A stretch of DNA of 64,000 bases from Megascapheus bottae (lineage: Eukaryota; Chordata; Mammalia; Rodentia; Geomyidae): positions 58,156,602-58,220,601 of the forward strand of contig JANJXV010000013.1 in assembly GCA_024803745.1 (NCBI GenBank). The letters are read 5' to 3'. Shown one piece after another: positions 11,001 to 21,680 of the stretch. The translations under genes were made by a program, and so were the position numbers. The notes under the pieces are model-generated. The model did not search any database, was not told the origin of the DNA, and saw nothing but the letters and a program-made list of their open reading frames with translations. How positions within the stretch are numbered: position 1 is the first letter of the stretch; each line of letters begins with the position of its first letter.

Positions 11001-14000
11001 CACTTGTGTAGGGTCCTGGCACCACCGAGCACCCCGCTTTCCAGAGGTGGGGCTCCCCAGATGTCTCTCCTGAGCCCGGCCCTTGCTCTTCTGGGCTCCA
11101 TTGTACACCAACGACTTGCCCCATCCCTGCCTGGCAGGGAGGGTGCCCCTTAATCTGGTGTGGCTGCTGACCAGCCTCCCCCCAGCTGACTCCACTTTCT
11201 GTTCCTCAGTGCATGGCCTGGTTTCAGGGTCAATGCAAACACAGCTGGCACAGTAAACCACTTCTGGCGGCCATGAGTGGCAGATGCCTTCCAGGTCTCA
11301 CTGTGGGGTCTCCCACCACAGAGGGCTCCCCAGAAAGGAAAGCTGCTCAGTCAAGCTGTGCTGGAGGCCAGAGCCAGGAAGCCTGGCGTGATGGGTCTGC
11401 CAGTGGCCTGTGTCCTGGGCAGTCCTCGCCTCCCCCAACAGCCTGGTCCTCACCTCCAGGATTTCGTCCTTAAGCACAGAGAGCTCATTGGCGTTTCGTG
11501 CTGTGAAGTCATAGAGAATCTTCACGTACTTGGACATGGCTGACGTCGGCTGGTAGCCCCTGAGTGACAGAGGAGGGGTTGAGGCCTAGAGCTGGGCTGG
11601 GGTCCCCTCCAGGGCTAGGAGGATTTGGGGACCGACAGCTTCCCAGGTACACAGCTGCCTTTTGTGGCACTGCCCAGGTCTCAGTGGAGAGAGGCATGCT
11701 GCTAGCTCCAGCCAGGAATGGAAACTGTGACCCCCTGCCGTGGGGGAGGTGGGGCTGGCAGGAGGTGACAGGATGCCTTCTTGAATGCTGACCACACCCA
11801 GGCCACCAGAGGGGTCTCCAGTACTGACCCCAGGGGTGTGGATTACAGGGTCTAGCCACAGCCCCTGGAGACAGCTACTGTACACAGGGTGGGGCACCCT
11901 CTCACACCCCAGGGCATGGCGTGATTCTGGCAGGGGTCAGGCTTCAGGGTGCAAGGTGGATAGGCAAGCTGACCATATCTCTTATGTGTGCTTGTAGCTA
12001 GGACCCATGCTGACCAGCCCGGAGCTGAGGGACCAGCCCCTTCCACTGGTGTCTGGGTAAGAGGCAGCAGGCTTTCCAGGCAGTCCCTGAGCCACCAGGG
12101 AGGCCGGGAGGCGGGAGGCCGGAAGGCCAGGAGCATGGCGTGGCCCTCCTCCCAAAGGTTTGTGCTTCACTTGCTCACTGTGGGTGGGGGATGTGCTGGG
12201 CCAGACCCTAGCCCTAAATCACTTAAGTGCAGTGGTTTACTAGTTTCTACCGTTTCTCTTTGGTCCATGCTGAGGGTTGAACCAAGGGCCCTGCGAATGC
12301 TAAACCAGTGCTCTACCACTGAGCTCTCTTCCCTTCCTCTTCTACCCTTAGTTCTAAACCAGAAACCATGAGAAGACCTGATGGATTAGGCTGGAGAATT
12401 CTCCTGAAATAATCTGAAAGTTCCCCTTGGATTCGTTTACAAAGTTAAAGTGAACACTAGGTTCTATCTGTCTAATTGGGACCACTTGACTGAGGGACCT
12501 GCCATTGGCTGTGTGTGCCCCGAGGGGTGTGGCTTGTTCCCCGGGGCCTTACCTGTGGGTCTGTGGGGAGCTGAGGGGCGGGAAGGCTTCCGGAGGCACG
12601 GCAGGCTCTGCGGAGAGGCTGTGCTTTGGGGAGTGTCTTGAGGACAGTTGGCTCACTGGGGTCGGCTGTGGGGAAAGTGGACAAACAGGCCGGACTTGTG
12701 AGGGCTGCACAAGAGGGATGGCGGCCGGCCAGGGGCTGCCTGAACACCACTGAGGACCCAGGACCTGATACCCAGACAGGGGGCCGCCGAGCAGCTGGCC
12801 TGTCAGGCTGCGGCACAGTGCCACGCTGGGGTCTGCTTGGCTCTGACCTGGTCAGCGGCGGCGGCCATGGCGGCAGGGGCGGATGCAGGTCCTTCCACCT
12901 CCCAGGGAGCCTCCTGCAGCACATCCAGGGGCGGCTCCCAGCCGCTGTGGAACTTGGGCATGTAGGGGGGCACCTGAGGCTCCCGTGGCCACTCGGAGCT
13001 GGAAGCGGGCAGGCGGGGGGGTCAGTCCCCTCCCAGTCAGAACCCCCCCACCCCGCCCTGCTCTCCCACCCTGTACCGGGGCCTTGTCCACGTCTCCCCT
13101 AGCGACTCCCACAGTGCCATCTCCTTGGGAACCAGGTGGCCACGCAGGAAGCCAACAGCGTCTCGGGAGAGCAGTGGGCTGCAGACGGAGCGTGCAATGT
13201 CCGGGCCCCCACAGGTGCTGACAACCTGGGGCACAGCACTGTTCAGACAGAGCCGTGCCGCCCGCAGGCCGCCCCTCCAGACAGCCGTGCCACCCGCAGG
13301 CCGCCCCTCCAGACAGAGCTGTGCCGCCCGCAGGCCGCCCTCCAGAGGGCCTTGGCCCCTGAGCACCTGCACACAGCCAGTGTGAGATGCCAAAGGTGGG
13401 CACAGGCTTTCCCATCGTCCTCCAGGCTGCCCCCACCTCCAGCGCCACCCCGCCCCAGCCCAGGCACCAGGTCCAGAGGCCCGAAGAGGAAGTGCACCAG
13501 CTCCGCAGCGCTCGGGTTCTGGATGTGCTTCTGTAGCTTTGCCTGCGGGAAACGAGGGACGGGTCAGGTGGGAGAACGAGGCTGACCTCTGCCCCACCCC
13601 ACTGCACCCCCACCCCACCGCACAGCCCGACTCACCAGCAGGTTGATGGCCAGTTTGGTTTTCTGGAAGCAGTCGACAAATTCGCCCTCCGAGGGGGGCC
13701 GCGCCCGCAGTGTGAGGACGCCCTCTGGAGTGGAGGAAGGGCTGTGAGCCTGGGTGGCCCTGCCACCTGTGTCCATGCAGCCCCGCCTGTCCCCATGCCC
13801 GAGCCAGGTGGGCACTGCCCTGTCCTGCCCCTGCCCGTGTGGCCCACAGCTACCACGCCCCCGGGGCCCCATCCTCCGTCCCCACCTGCTGGCCCTTTCT
13901 TCCCCTTCTTCTTCCCTTTCTTCCTCTGGTTCAGCTGCTTAAAAGCCTCTGCTGCCTTCTGTAGCCGTGCCACGAACCACTCGATGTCATCTAAGGCACT

Positions 14001-17000
14001 GTTGAGGATTTGCTGGGGTCCGAAGGGGATGAGTTAGTCACGGGCACCCCTCCCATCGGAAGAGGAAGAAAGTACTGGCACGGGCCTGGTAAGGGTGGGA
14101 CAGGAGAGCACCCTGCCAAGAGAGATACCCACCGTCTCCTTCTCGATCCTCTGAGCCAGCAGAGCCCGGGGCTCCTCCTCCAGAGACTCACGACGGCGGA
14201 AGCCTGGCAAGGAGCAAGAGGGAGGGGAGACACCCCTTCACCCCTGACCTCAGACCCCAGGTGAGAGCCCTCCACCCCTGACCTCAGACCCCAGGAGAGA
14301 CCCCTCCACCCCTGACCTCAGACCCCAGGAGAGACCCCTCCACCCCTGACCTCAGACCCCAGGAGAGACCCCTCCACCCCTGACCTCAGACCCCAGGAGA
14401 GACCCCTCCACCCCTGACCTCAGACCCCAGGAGAGACCCCTCCACCCCTGACCTCAGACCCCAGGAGAGACCCCTCCACCCCTGACCTCAGACCCCAGGA
14501 GAGACCCCTCCACCCCTGACCTCAGACCCCAGGTGAGACCCCTCCACCCCTGACCTCAGACCCCAGGTGAGACCCCTCCACCCCTGACCTCAGACCCCAG
14601 GAGAGACCCCTTCACCCCTGACCTCAGACCCCAGGAGAGACCCCTTCACCCCTGACCTCAGACCCCAGGAGAGACCCCTTCACCCCTGACCTCAGACCCC
14701 AGGTGAGACCCCTCCACCCCTGACCCCAGACCCCAGGAGAGACCCCTCCACCCCTGACCCCAGACCTCAGATGAGACCCCTCCACCCCTGACCCCAGACC
14801 CCAGGAGAGACCCCTCCACCCCTGACCTCAGACCCCAGATGAGACCCTGCCACCCCTGACCTCAGACCCCAGATGAGACCCCTTCACCCCTGACCTCAGA
14901 CCCCAGATGAGACCCCTTCACCCCTGACCTCAGACCCCAGATGAGACCCCTCCACCCCTGACCTCAGAACTCTGGAGAGACCCCTCCACCCCTGACCTAC
15001 TTTGCTCACTGAGTGGCACTGGGAGGCCCACCCGGTTCTTGCCCTGAGGAGACTCGCCAGCCAGGCGCTGGAAGGGGATGGGGGCTGGGGACCTGGGAGG
15101 GGGCAGGATGGACTGACGCTGCCGGAGCTTCTCCTGGTGACCCCTGGAGGGGACAGAAGGGTCCAGCTCAGCCTGTCAATAGTCCCCTGCTGGGATGCAC
15201 CCATTCCACTGCCCTCTCAGCTCAGCCCCCTCGAGACCCTCCCCCATGCTCCTCCCCGTCCTACTTCAGGGTCTGGGGGCGCAGCTTCTTCCCCAGGCGA
15301 CAGTCGGCCAGTGCACTCTCAATGTCCTCCTGCACCAGCTCAGCCTAGGGACAGGAGCGTGGGGTCAGCTCGGGGTCCAGGGCTCTAGGAGCATGGGGTC
15401 AGCTCGGGGCACAGGGCTCCAGGAGCGTGGGGTCAGCTCGGGGCACAGGGCTGCCCCAGGACTGTGGGGTCAGCTCGGGGTCCAGGGCTCTAGGAGCGTG
15501 GGGTCAGCTCGGGGCACAGGGCTGCCCCAGGACTGTGGGGTCAGCTCGGGGTCCAGGGCTGCCCCAGCAGTGTCAGAGCTGCCTCCGCCTGCTGGCTGCC
15601 TCACCTCAACCTCGTCGCAGTGGAAGAAGTGGATGTCCGGCTTGCTCTGCTCGGGGTCCTGGCACACCAGGAGCAGCACGGAGGGGTACCTCAGCTGGTC
15701 CTGCACCGTCTGGCTGTGCTGCACGGTGCACAGCGGGAAGTTCTCCAGCTCCTCCTGGGGACAGGCGGGGGCAGGGCAACACAGCTGACTACACGAAGGC
15801 CCAGCATGGACTGGGCTACAGACCTGAGGAGGCCTTGAGCGTGGCCAAGAAAAGTGACCGGTGCCCGGGCCACGGATGACCCTCATCCACAGACAGAAGA
15901 CACGCACGTACTTGCAGCTGCACAAGAGGGTCCGGGCCTAGACACAGCCCACAGGCCGGGTGAGACAGACATGGGGACTGGCCAGAGCTGCTGGTGGCCA
16001 GAGCACCACCCCCTGCACGCAGCTGGGGCTGGCTCACTCCAGCCAGCAAGCTCTTGGAGACAAGGACATGGCCAGGCATGGAGTGAAGTCAGCCCAGACT
16101 GCCCGAAGAAGCCCAGACTCGGGTGTCTGGGCCTCTATGAGCCCTGCACCCACAGCCTTGCACAGGCCAGAATCGGGGGACCACTACGGAGGGCTTGCTA
16201 CACGTGTGGCTGAAGCACAGGCCAGATCCTGCCTCTGCGCACCTGTTCCCCCAGGCCCAAGGCCAGCTGGTACCTGAGACTCAACATCCAGAAGCCTCAG
16301 CGACTGGTCATTCACTTGCAGCAGCACCTCCTGGGCCCAGACCTTCTCCTTGGAGCTCAGCTGTACCAGCTTCCGGATGGCATCATCCACGGACGTGATG
16401 GCCTCACTCTTGTCCATGATGAATGTGGCCAGGTGCTAAGGAAGGGTCAGTGGTCACTGCTGGACACAGCAAGGCTGTGCCCATGCCCAGATGGGGCTGC
16501 CCGGGGAGGAGACGGGAGATTGAGGCACCTCAGACAGCCGGGGTTCCTGAGGGGAACCCTCAGCTTGAGCTCAGGAGGAGAAGTCTCCATTCTGACTTAC
16601 AGACATCTTTGGGGGTCATGATTGTGTGCTGATTCAAACCTTCAAAAAATTCCACACTGGGACTGGGAACGTGGTCTAGTGGTGAAGGGCTCGCCTAGCA
16701 CACACAAAGCCCTGGGTTCCATCCCTTGGTACCCACACGGAAAAAGCCAGACGTGACGCTGTGGCTCAAGTGGCAGAGCACTAGCCTTGAGCAAAAAGTG
16801 TCCAAGGACAGTGCTCAGGCCCAGAGTTCAAGCCCCAGGACTGGAAAAAAACAAATCCAGACTCCTTTGCAGCCTTGAACTTTTACCTCTTCCGCATCTC
16901 CTGGCTCCGGGCTCTAGGACGGCCTGTGCTGGAGGCTCAGCCTAGCCCTCACCCCGCTGGCCACGTTTGTTTTCCTTTCTCCTGGATGACATAGCTTGCT

Positions 17001-20000
17001 GTAGCCAGGGAGGCCCTGGCTGCTGGGGTGGTGCTGTGCCCTCCGTCGGGGGCAGTGCTGGCCCAGGAAGACCCTCAGTGGATGTGCACTGCCCACTGTG
17101 TCTTCTCTCCAGGGATCTGGCTCAGGCACCCTCCCCCAGAAAAAGTTCCCTGCTTCCGCGGAATGCAACTCTCCCACAGAGACACGAGGTTCAGAAAACA
17201 GTGCTAAGACAGCTCGGTAAATGCAGCATAGAAGCCAGGACAAACAGGCCAAGCTAGCTGAAAAACTTTGCAAGGCAATGAAAGCACGAGAGGAAAATGC
17301 AGGAAGCCGCGGCCAGTCGCTCACACCTGTCACCCTAGTACTCAGGAGGCTGCAATCTGAGGACTGTGGTTCAAAGCCAACCTGACAGAAAAGTCCATGA
17401 CATTCCTGTCTCCAATGCTGAAAACCAGAAGTGGCTCAAAGTGGTAGAGAGCTAGCCTTGAGCAGCCACTCAGGGACAGTGCCAGGCCTTGAGTTCAAGC
17501 CCAGGACTGGCAAAAAGAAAAAGTCTCATGGACTTACCTGCCCAGGCTGACTTTGAACCATGACCTGTGCTCTACAATACTACAGAGTCCTGTGGTTACA
17601 CTTACAAGTTAAGATATGGAAAAATGGGCACTTGAATCCAGCACATGCTCAGCCTTCTGAGGAAGGTTCATGATACTTATAAAGACATGCATAACTCGCT
17701 TTCCAGTTCTATGGCAGAAAACCTTCACAGGTGGGAAACATGGCACAGCTACAAGCTGGTTCACTACAGAACCACTTGTAATAACAAAAGCCAGGCCCAG
17801 CTGACATGTCCTCCAAAATGTCAAATACTGGGTGGGTATACAGGATGGGGAGGAGGAGCTCACCTGTGTGGGGTGGGGCAAACCGGAAACACAGAGTCAG
17901 CAAAACACATTCCACACAAAACCATGCTGTGATGCGAACAAAACATATCTTAGGAAATTTCGAATGGGAGCTGGGTGCTGAGGTCTGAGGATCACAGTTG
18001 GAAGCCAGCCGCAGGAGCAAAGCCCATGAGCGCCTTATCTCCAACTCACCATCCACAATCCAGCCCACATTCCCATAGTCCCAGCACTCAGCAGACTGAG
18101 ACAGGATCACAAGTCTGAAGCCAGTCTAAGAGGCATCACAAGACCCTGTCTCAAAAAACAAAATTCTAAGGGGCCAGGAGTTTGGCCTAGTGGTAGAGTG
18201 CTTGTATGACCCGAGTTCCATTCCTCGGTACCATATACATAATAAAGAGCCAGAAGTGGTGCTGGATCCAGAGGGGTCTCTACCTGTAGTCAGAGCTACT
18301 CAGGAGGCTGAGACCGGATGACAGCTTGAGCCTAGGAATTCTAGATGAGCGTGCAGGGCAGGACAGAGCCCACGAGAGAAAGGAAGGGAAGAAAGCAGGG
18401 AGAGAGAGAGAGGAATGGAAGAAAAGGAACAAAGTTGAAGAACTTGCACAGCCTGATTTCAAGATGAATGAGTCAAAGCATGTATCTAGCATAACTGGTC
18501 AGTGAAGAAGACTCCAGAAACAGACCCACCCATGTCCAATCAGTTTGTAACAATGGCATCAGAGACATTCCATGGGGAAATGAAAACCTTTTCAACACAG
18601 ATGGACACCTGTACGAGAAAACACCCGACCCCTACCTCACACATGCAAAACAGTGAATTTAAAACTGATCATTGATCTAGATGCAGGAGAGACGACACTA
18701 TGAAATGTACAGATTGTGGGTTAGAAGAGAAAAACCAAGCCAGGAAAGAAAAAATAGTTATGACTGATATCATCTAAATTACTATTTCTTCTCCATGAAG
18801 AATGGAGGTAAAAGCCAGGTGCTAGTGACTCAAGCCTATAATCCTGACTAATCAGAAGGCTGAGGTTTGAGAACGGTGGTTTGAAGCTAGCACGGGCAGG
18901 AAAGTCCGGGAAATTGATCTTCAATTAACCACAAAAAATAGCAGGAAGTGGAGCCGTGGCTCACTTTGTAGAGTGCTAAACCGAGCAAACGAAGCTCAGA
19001 GACAGAGCCCAAACCCCGAGGTCAAGCCCCAGTACTGACACAAAGCAAAACAGAACCAGTGGCAAACTATGCACTGGTGACTCACGCCTGTAATCCTAGC
19101 TACTCAGAAGGCTGAGATCTGGGGGTCCAGGTTCAAAGCCAGATGGCACAGGAAAGCCTTGGAGACTCTTTTCCCCAATTAACCAGCAAAACCCTGGAAG
19201 TGGAAGTGGGGCTCAGGTGCAGCCCAGAGTGGAAAATCCAAATCAGAGAGCCAGGCCCTCAGCTCAAGCCTAGTGTTGGCGTGCGCGTGCGCGTGCGCGT
19301 GCGTGTGTGGGGTGGGGGGCCGCTCTCTGCATTTGTGTGCAGGAATGGAGCAGAGCAGGGAGAGCCCTTGGGCTGGTCAGATTGGTGGAGATGCCCAGTG
19401 CATTGGGGCTGGCAAACCTTTCTCCCTCTTCCATAGCTCCTTAAGCTAAGTTCACCAAGCAGAGGACAAAGGTGACTGTGAATAGAAGGACCTCATTTTT
19501 AGAGAGACAAAACGGTAGCAGTGGCTGCTGGTCAGCACGGTCAAGACCAGGGGCCGGCGGGGGGGTGGGGAGGGCTGCAACCACAAAAGGGGCCCCAAAG
19601 GAGCGTGGGGTACTGACAGAGCTGTCCTAAGCCCTTGTGGTGGTGGCACCAGAATAACCTCATCAACTTAACTGTGTGGAAAGTTAGAAGCAAGGCCAGG
19701 CTTCCGTGTCCCTGTGCTGTCCATCTGCTTCTTCACTGGCTGGGACAGGAATCTCTACCACTTCCACCCTTGCTGGCCTACGCCAGGCAAAAAGGCCCCC
19801 AAGACAGCGAGGCTGAACCAGACTGACACAATGCAAAGTCCAACAGCCAGGGTGATTGGCCCAGGTGGTTGCTTAGCAAGGAGGGCAAAGTCCTACCCCA
19901 GAGAAAGATGGCAGAGCTGTCCAGAAAGGAAGGGACCCAGATGGAGCCATCCGTCCCTCCACACCCTGTCGCCGGCACAAGGCCCCACATAATGTCCTGG

Positions 20001-21680
20001 TTGGCCCTGGCCACCCCCGCACAGCAGCCTCAAGAGCCTTGGGGACCCCTGAGATGGGCCCTTGGCCCAGTGCGCAGATGAGGAAGCTTGGGGCTGGCCT
20101 GGCTCCTGCTGGGGTGGGGCTGGAGTCTTGACAGGGTGAGTCCTCGGCCTCAGGGCCATCCTCTCCCTGGCCTTCCTCAGACAGGAACCAGCCAGCTCCC
20201 AGGCACGGGGAGGCCATTTAAAAACTTATTTCCTGAACTCTGACTGTGAATTAGAACTGACCTAGGAGAAGCCTCTCTAGATCTGGCAGCTGGTCAAAGG
20301 GGGCCGGCTACCAGTCTGGCCGCAGCCTCAGCCACCCGGGCTCCTTGCAGCACTCCATAAAGGACCTCTTTGTTCCCATTTCTCCTCCCAAGCCAGTTCC
20401 TTCTTTGGGGCTAGGATGACAACTTCCTCCCCACAGGCTCTGGAATCTCCCGTGTCGGGCCCCAGGGTGCCCCTGGCCACAGCACCGCTGCTCTTCTGGC
20501 CCTACAGTGACTGCCCCAGCCCTTCCGGCCTCAGTTTCCCCCTCTCTCCCAGGACGCTGGGGACAGAGGTACTTCTGGGGCCTGTCTCACCTGGACGTGG
20601 TACTGCGAGGTCTCATGCATGATGACATTGGAGTTGGAGTACTTCTTCCTCTGCTCTGGACAGAGAGACAGCAGCTGTCACTCACCCAGGCCCTGGGCCC
20701 CCCCCCCCCAGGGGCCACTTAGGAGGGTGGAATTGAGGAGGGGGTGCTGCTCCATGAGCCCCTCTCAGCCACCAGGCGGACTGTACTGTATGAGGTAGGA
20801 GTGGTGGGAACCCTGAAGGTGTACAGGAAGCCTCCACCTGGGCCTTGGGACAGGGGAAGGCCCACGGCTCAGAGTCTTTAGGGGCCTGCTTAGAGCAGTG
20901 GCCAAGACTGAGAGGGGTCTGTGCCTGGGGATGGAGCGGGGTCTGTGCTGAGGTGGGATGGGGATGGAGTGGCGTCTGTGTGGGGTGGGCTCAGCCTCAC
21001 TGTCTGGAGACTGCCCTGCCGTGGGCCACCATCCTAGGATCTAGGGTCCAGGTCGTGGCTTCCCTACCCTAAGAACTACCCTGGACTCTCCCAGTTCCAG
21101 GGCATCTGGCTCTGCCAGCTGTGCAGTACCCAGCATGGGAAGGCGCAAATGAAGGGAGTGGTGGACCCAGGGCGGGGTGTGGCTGGGCGCCAGGCCTCCC
21201 CTGAGCACACACACCTGGCAGCTGGGGCCTAATGACCCCTCGATCAGGTTGCAGTGCTGCACGGAGGAATCAATATTGATGCCCTCTGAATTATTTGTAA
21301 AGGCCTCTCCCCTTACCATGTGGGTGTGGGGGAGGTGCTCACCGGAAGCTGGGGTCCAGAGGCCTCCTCCAGCCACGCCTGGACACAATCTGGACATAGG
21401 CAGGGGCGAGACTGGCAGGGCTCCACTTCCCCACCTCCCTCGAAGCCCAGCGTGTCCTCAAGCCTCACTCACCAAACAGGTCCTTGGCGCTCATCTTGGC
21501 CACACCAGGCACACTGTCAGCCCTGCCCAGGCTGCCACTGCAGGGAGACAGCACGTGAGCAACGAGCCCTCCCACACCACACCTGTCCCTGGGGACTGTG
21601 CCATGGAACTAGGGGGCAGGTCGGGGTGGGTCTTACTTGGCAGCACCCGGGCAGCAGCTGATAGACCCTGATTGGCTCAT
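8012..21680 (-). CDS. EPS8L2: EPS8-like protein 2, complete, 20 coding exons, 733 aa
   Basis: An actin-capping/bundling and Rac-regulating adaptor of the EPS8 family, known for stereocilia and membrane ruffles. Exons in coding order: 21680-21637, 21537-21473, 20655-20591, 16435-16274, 15754-15605, 15344-15265, 15143-15001, 14203-14133, 14012-13886, 13724-13636, 13542-13468, 13225-13077, 12998-12848, 12665-12553, 11559-11454, 10911-10792, 10595-10523, 10243-10039, 8592-8460, 8092-8012. All have AG/GT borders and phases join without a break (2202 nt). The start [12 protein letters not shown] matches the family. Domains: PTB about residues 45-175 ([20 protein letters not shown]); Lys-rich [11 protein letters not shown] near 295; SH3 about 503-562 ([28 protein letters not shown]); C-terminal SAM-like actin-binding helices about 640-733 ([20 protein letters not shown]). 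Human is about 715 aa. Oddities are an SH3 Pro-to-Ser change, extra residues in exon 18, and minisatellites filling several introns. Confidence 0.95.
8093..8459. repeat. EPS8L2 intron 19: GGAGGAGG/GGCGGCC minisatellite
   Basis: About 8175-8450 of this 367-nt intron is a degenerate tandem repeat of roughly 20 bp built on GGCCAGGGGGAGGAGG. The transcript strand is therefore an almost pure C/T tract leading toward the last exon. The plus strand has many G-runs of three or more and could form G-quadruplexes. Confidence 0.85.
8593..10038. repeat. EPS8L2 intron 18: CpG-rich 20-24 bp minisatellite filling the intron
   Basis: From about 8630 to 10027 the intron is tandem units of 20-24 bp joined by GTCGAGGCCCGCCC. 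Main variants are CCCACCCACGTCGAGG, CCCACCCCCGTCGAGG, CCCGCCCACGTCGAGG and CCCGCCCCCCGTCGAGG, with a CCCGGACCGCCCC variant near the left end. There are roughly 65 copies. Only about 40 nt separate the array from exon 19 and about 10 nt from the exon 18 donor. The unit lacks stop codons in most frames, which explains the 480-860 codon frames on both strands; these are not genes. Confidence 0.95.
10244..10522. repeat. EPS8L2 intron 17: 32-bp GC-box minisatellite
   Basis: About eight units of 31-32 bp run from about 10257 to 10500. Each holds CCCCGCCCC or close (Sp1-like), then TGGGCGTGGCC (GT/KLF-like), then alternating GTCCGCGGCAT or ACCCCGCTGTAT ends. It occupies nearly the whole intron. Confidence 0.9.
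12240..12345 (-). repeat. old ID-like/tRNA-derived remnant in EPS8L2 intron 14
   Basis: GAGGGTTGAACCAAGGGCCC and ACCAGTGCTCTACCACTGAG resemble the reversed B and A box regions of an ID-like SINE. It is too diverged to subtype. Confidence 0.5.
13244..13347. repeat. EPS8L2 intron 11: short tandem repeat, about three copies
   Basis: Three imperfect copies of about 32-36 bp contain CCGCAGGCCGCCCCTCCAGA. It is intronic, between exon 12 (13077-13225) and exon 11 (13468-13542). The apparent open frames here belong to the repeat, not the gene. Confidence 0.8.
14225..15000. repeat. EPS8L2 intron 7: 34-bp minisatellite, about 22 copies
   Basis: Units of 34 bp (GAGACCCCTCCACCCCTGAC followed by CTCAGACCCCAGGA) repeat from about 14225 to the last base of the intron. 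The final unit carries the exon 7 splice donor, so the array begins two or three bases into the intron. On the transcript strand every unit contains AGGTCAGGGG. Variants differ at AGGTGAGA/AGGAGAGA/AGATGAGA and CTCC/TTCA. Confidence 0.93.
15355..15567. repeat. EPS8L2 intron 5: 34/37-bp minisatellite, six copies
   Basis: Units at 15355-15388, 15389-15422, 15423-15459, 15460-15493, 15494-15530 and 15531-15567. All share GTGGGGTCAGCTCGGGG (one has GCATGGGG) and end in CTCTAG, CTCCAG or CTGCCCCAG. They fill most of the 260-nt intron. Confidence 0.92.
16436..20590. other. EPS8L2 intron 3 with SINE cluster
   Basis: An intron of about 4.1 kb. A plus-strand ID-like dimer lies at about 16650-16850. 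B1-headed dimers lie at about 17305-17520, 18808-19045 and 19053-19280. B1-like and ID-like fragments fill 17955-18345. An alternating purine-pyrimidine GCGTGCGCGTGC run sits at 19277-19308. No extra exon is apparent. Confidence 0.75.

Noticed and set aside
14225..15567. Regular repeats resembling a CRISPR array
   Set aside because: The units are directly tandem with no unique spacers, and they sit in introns of a mammalian gene.
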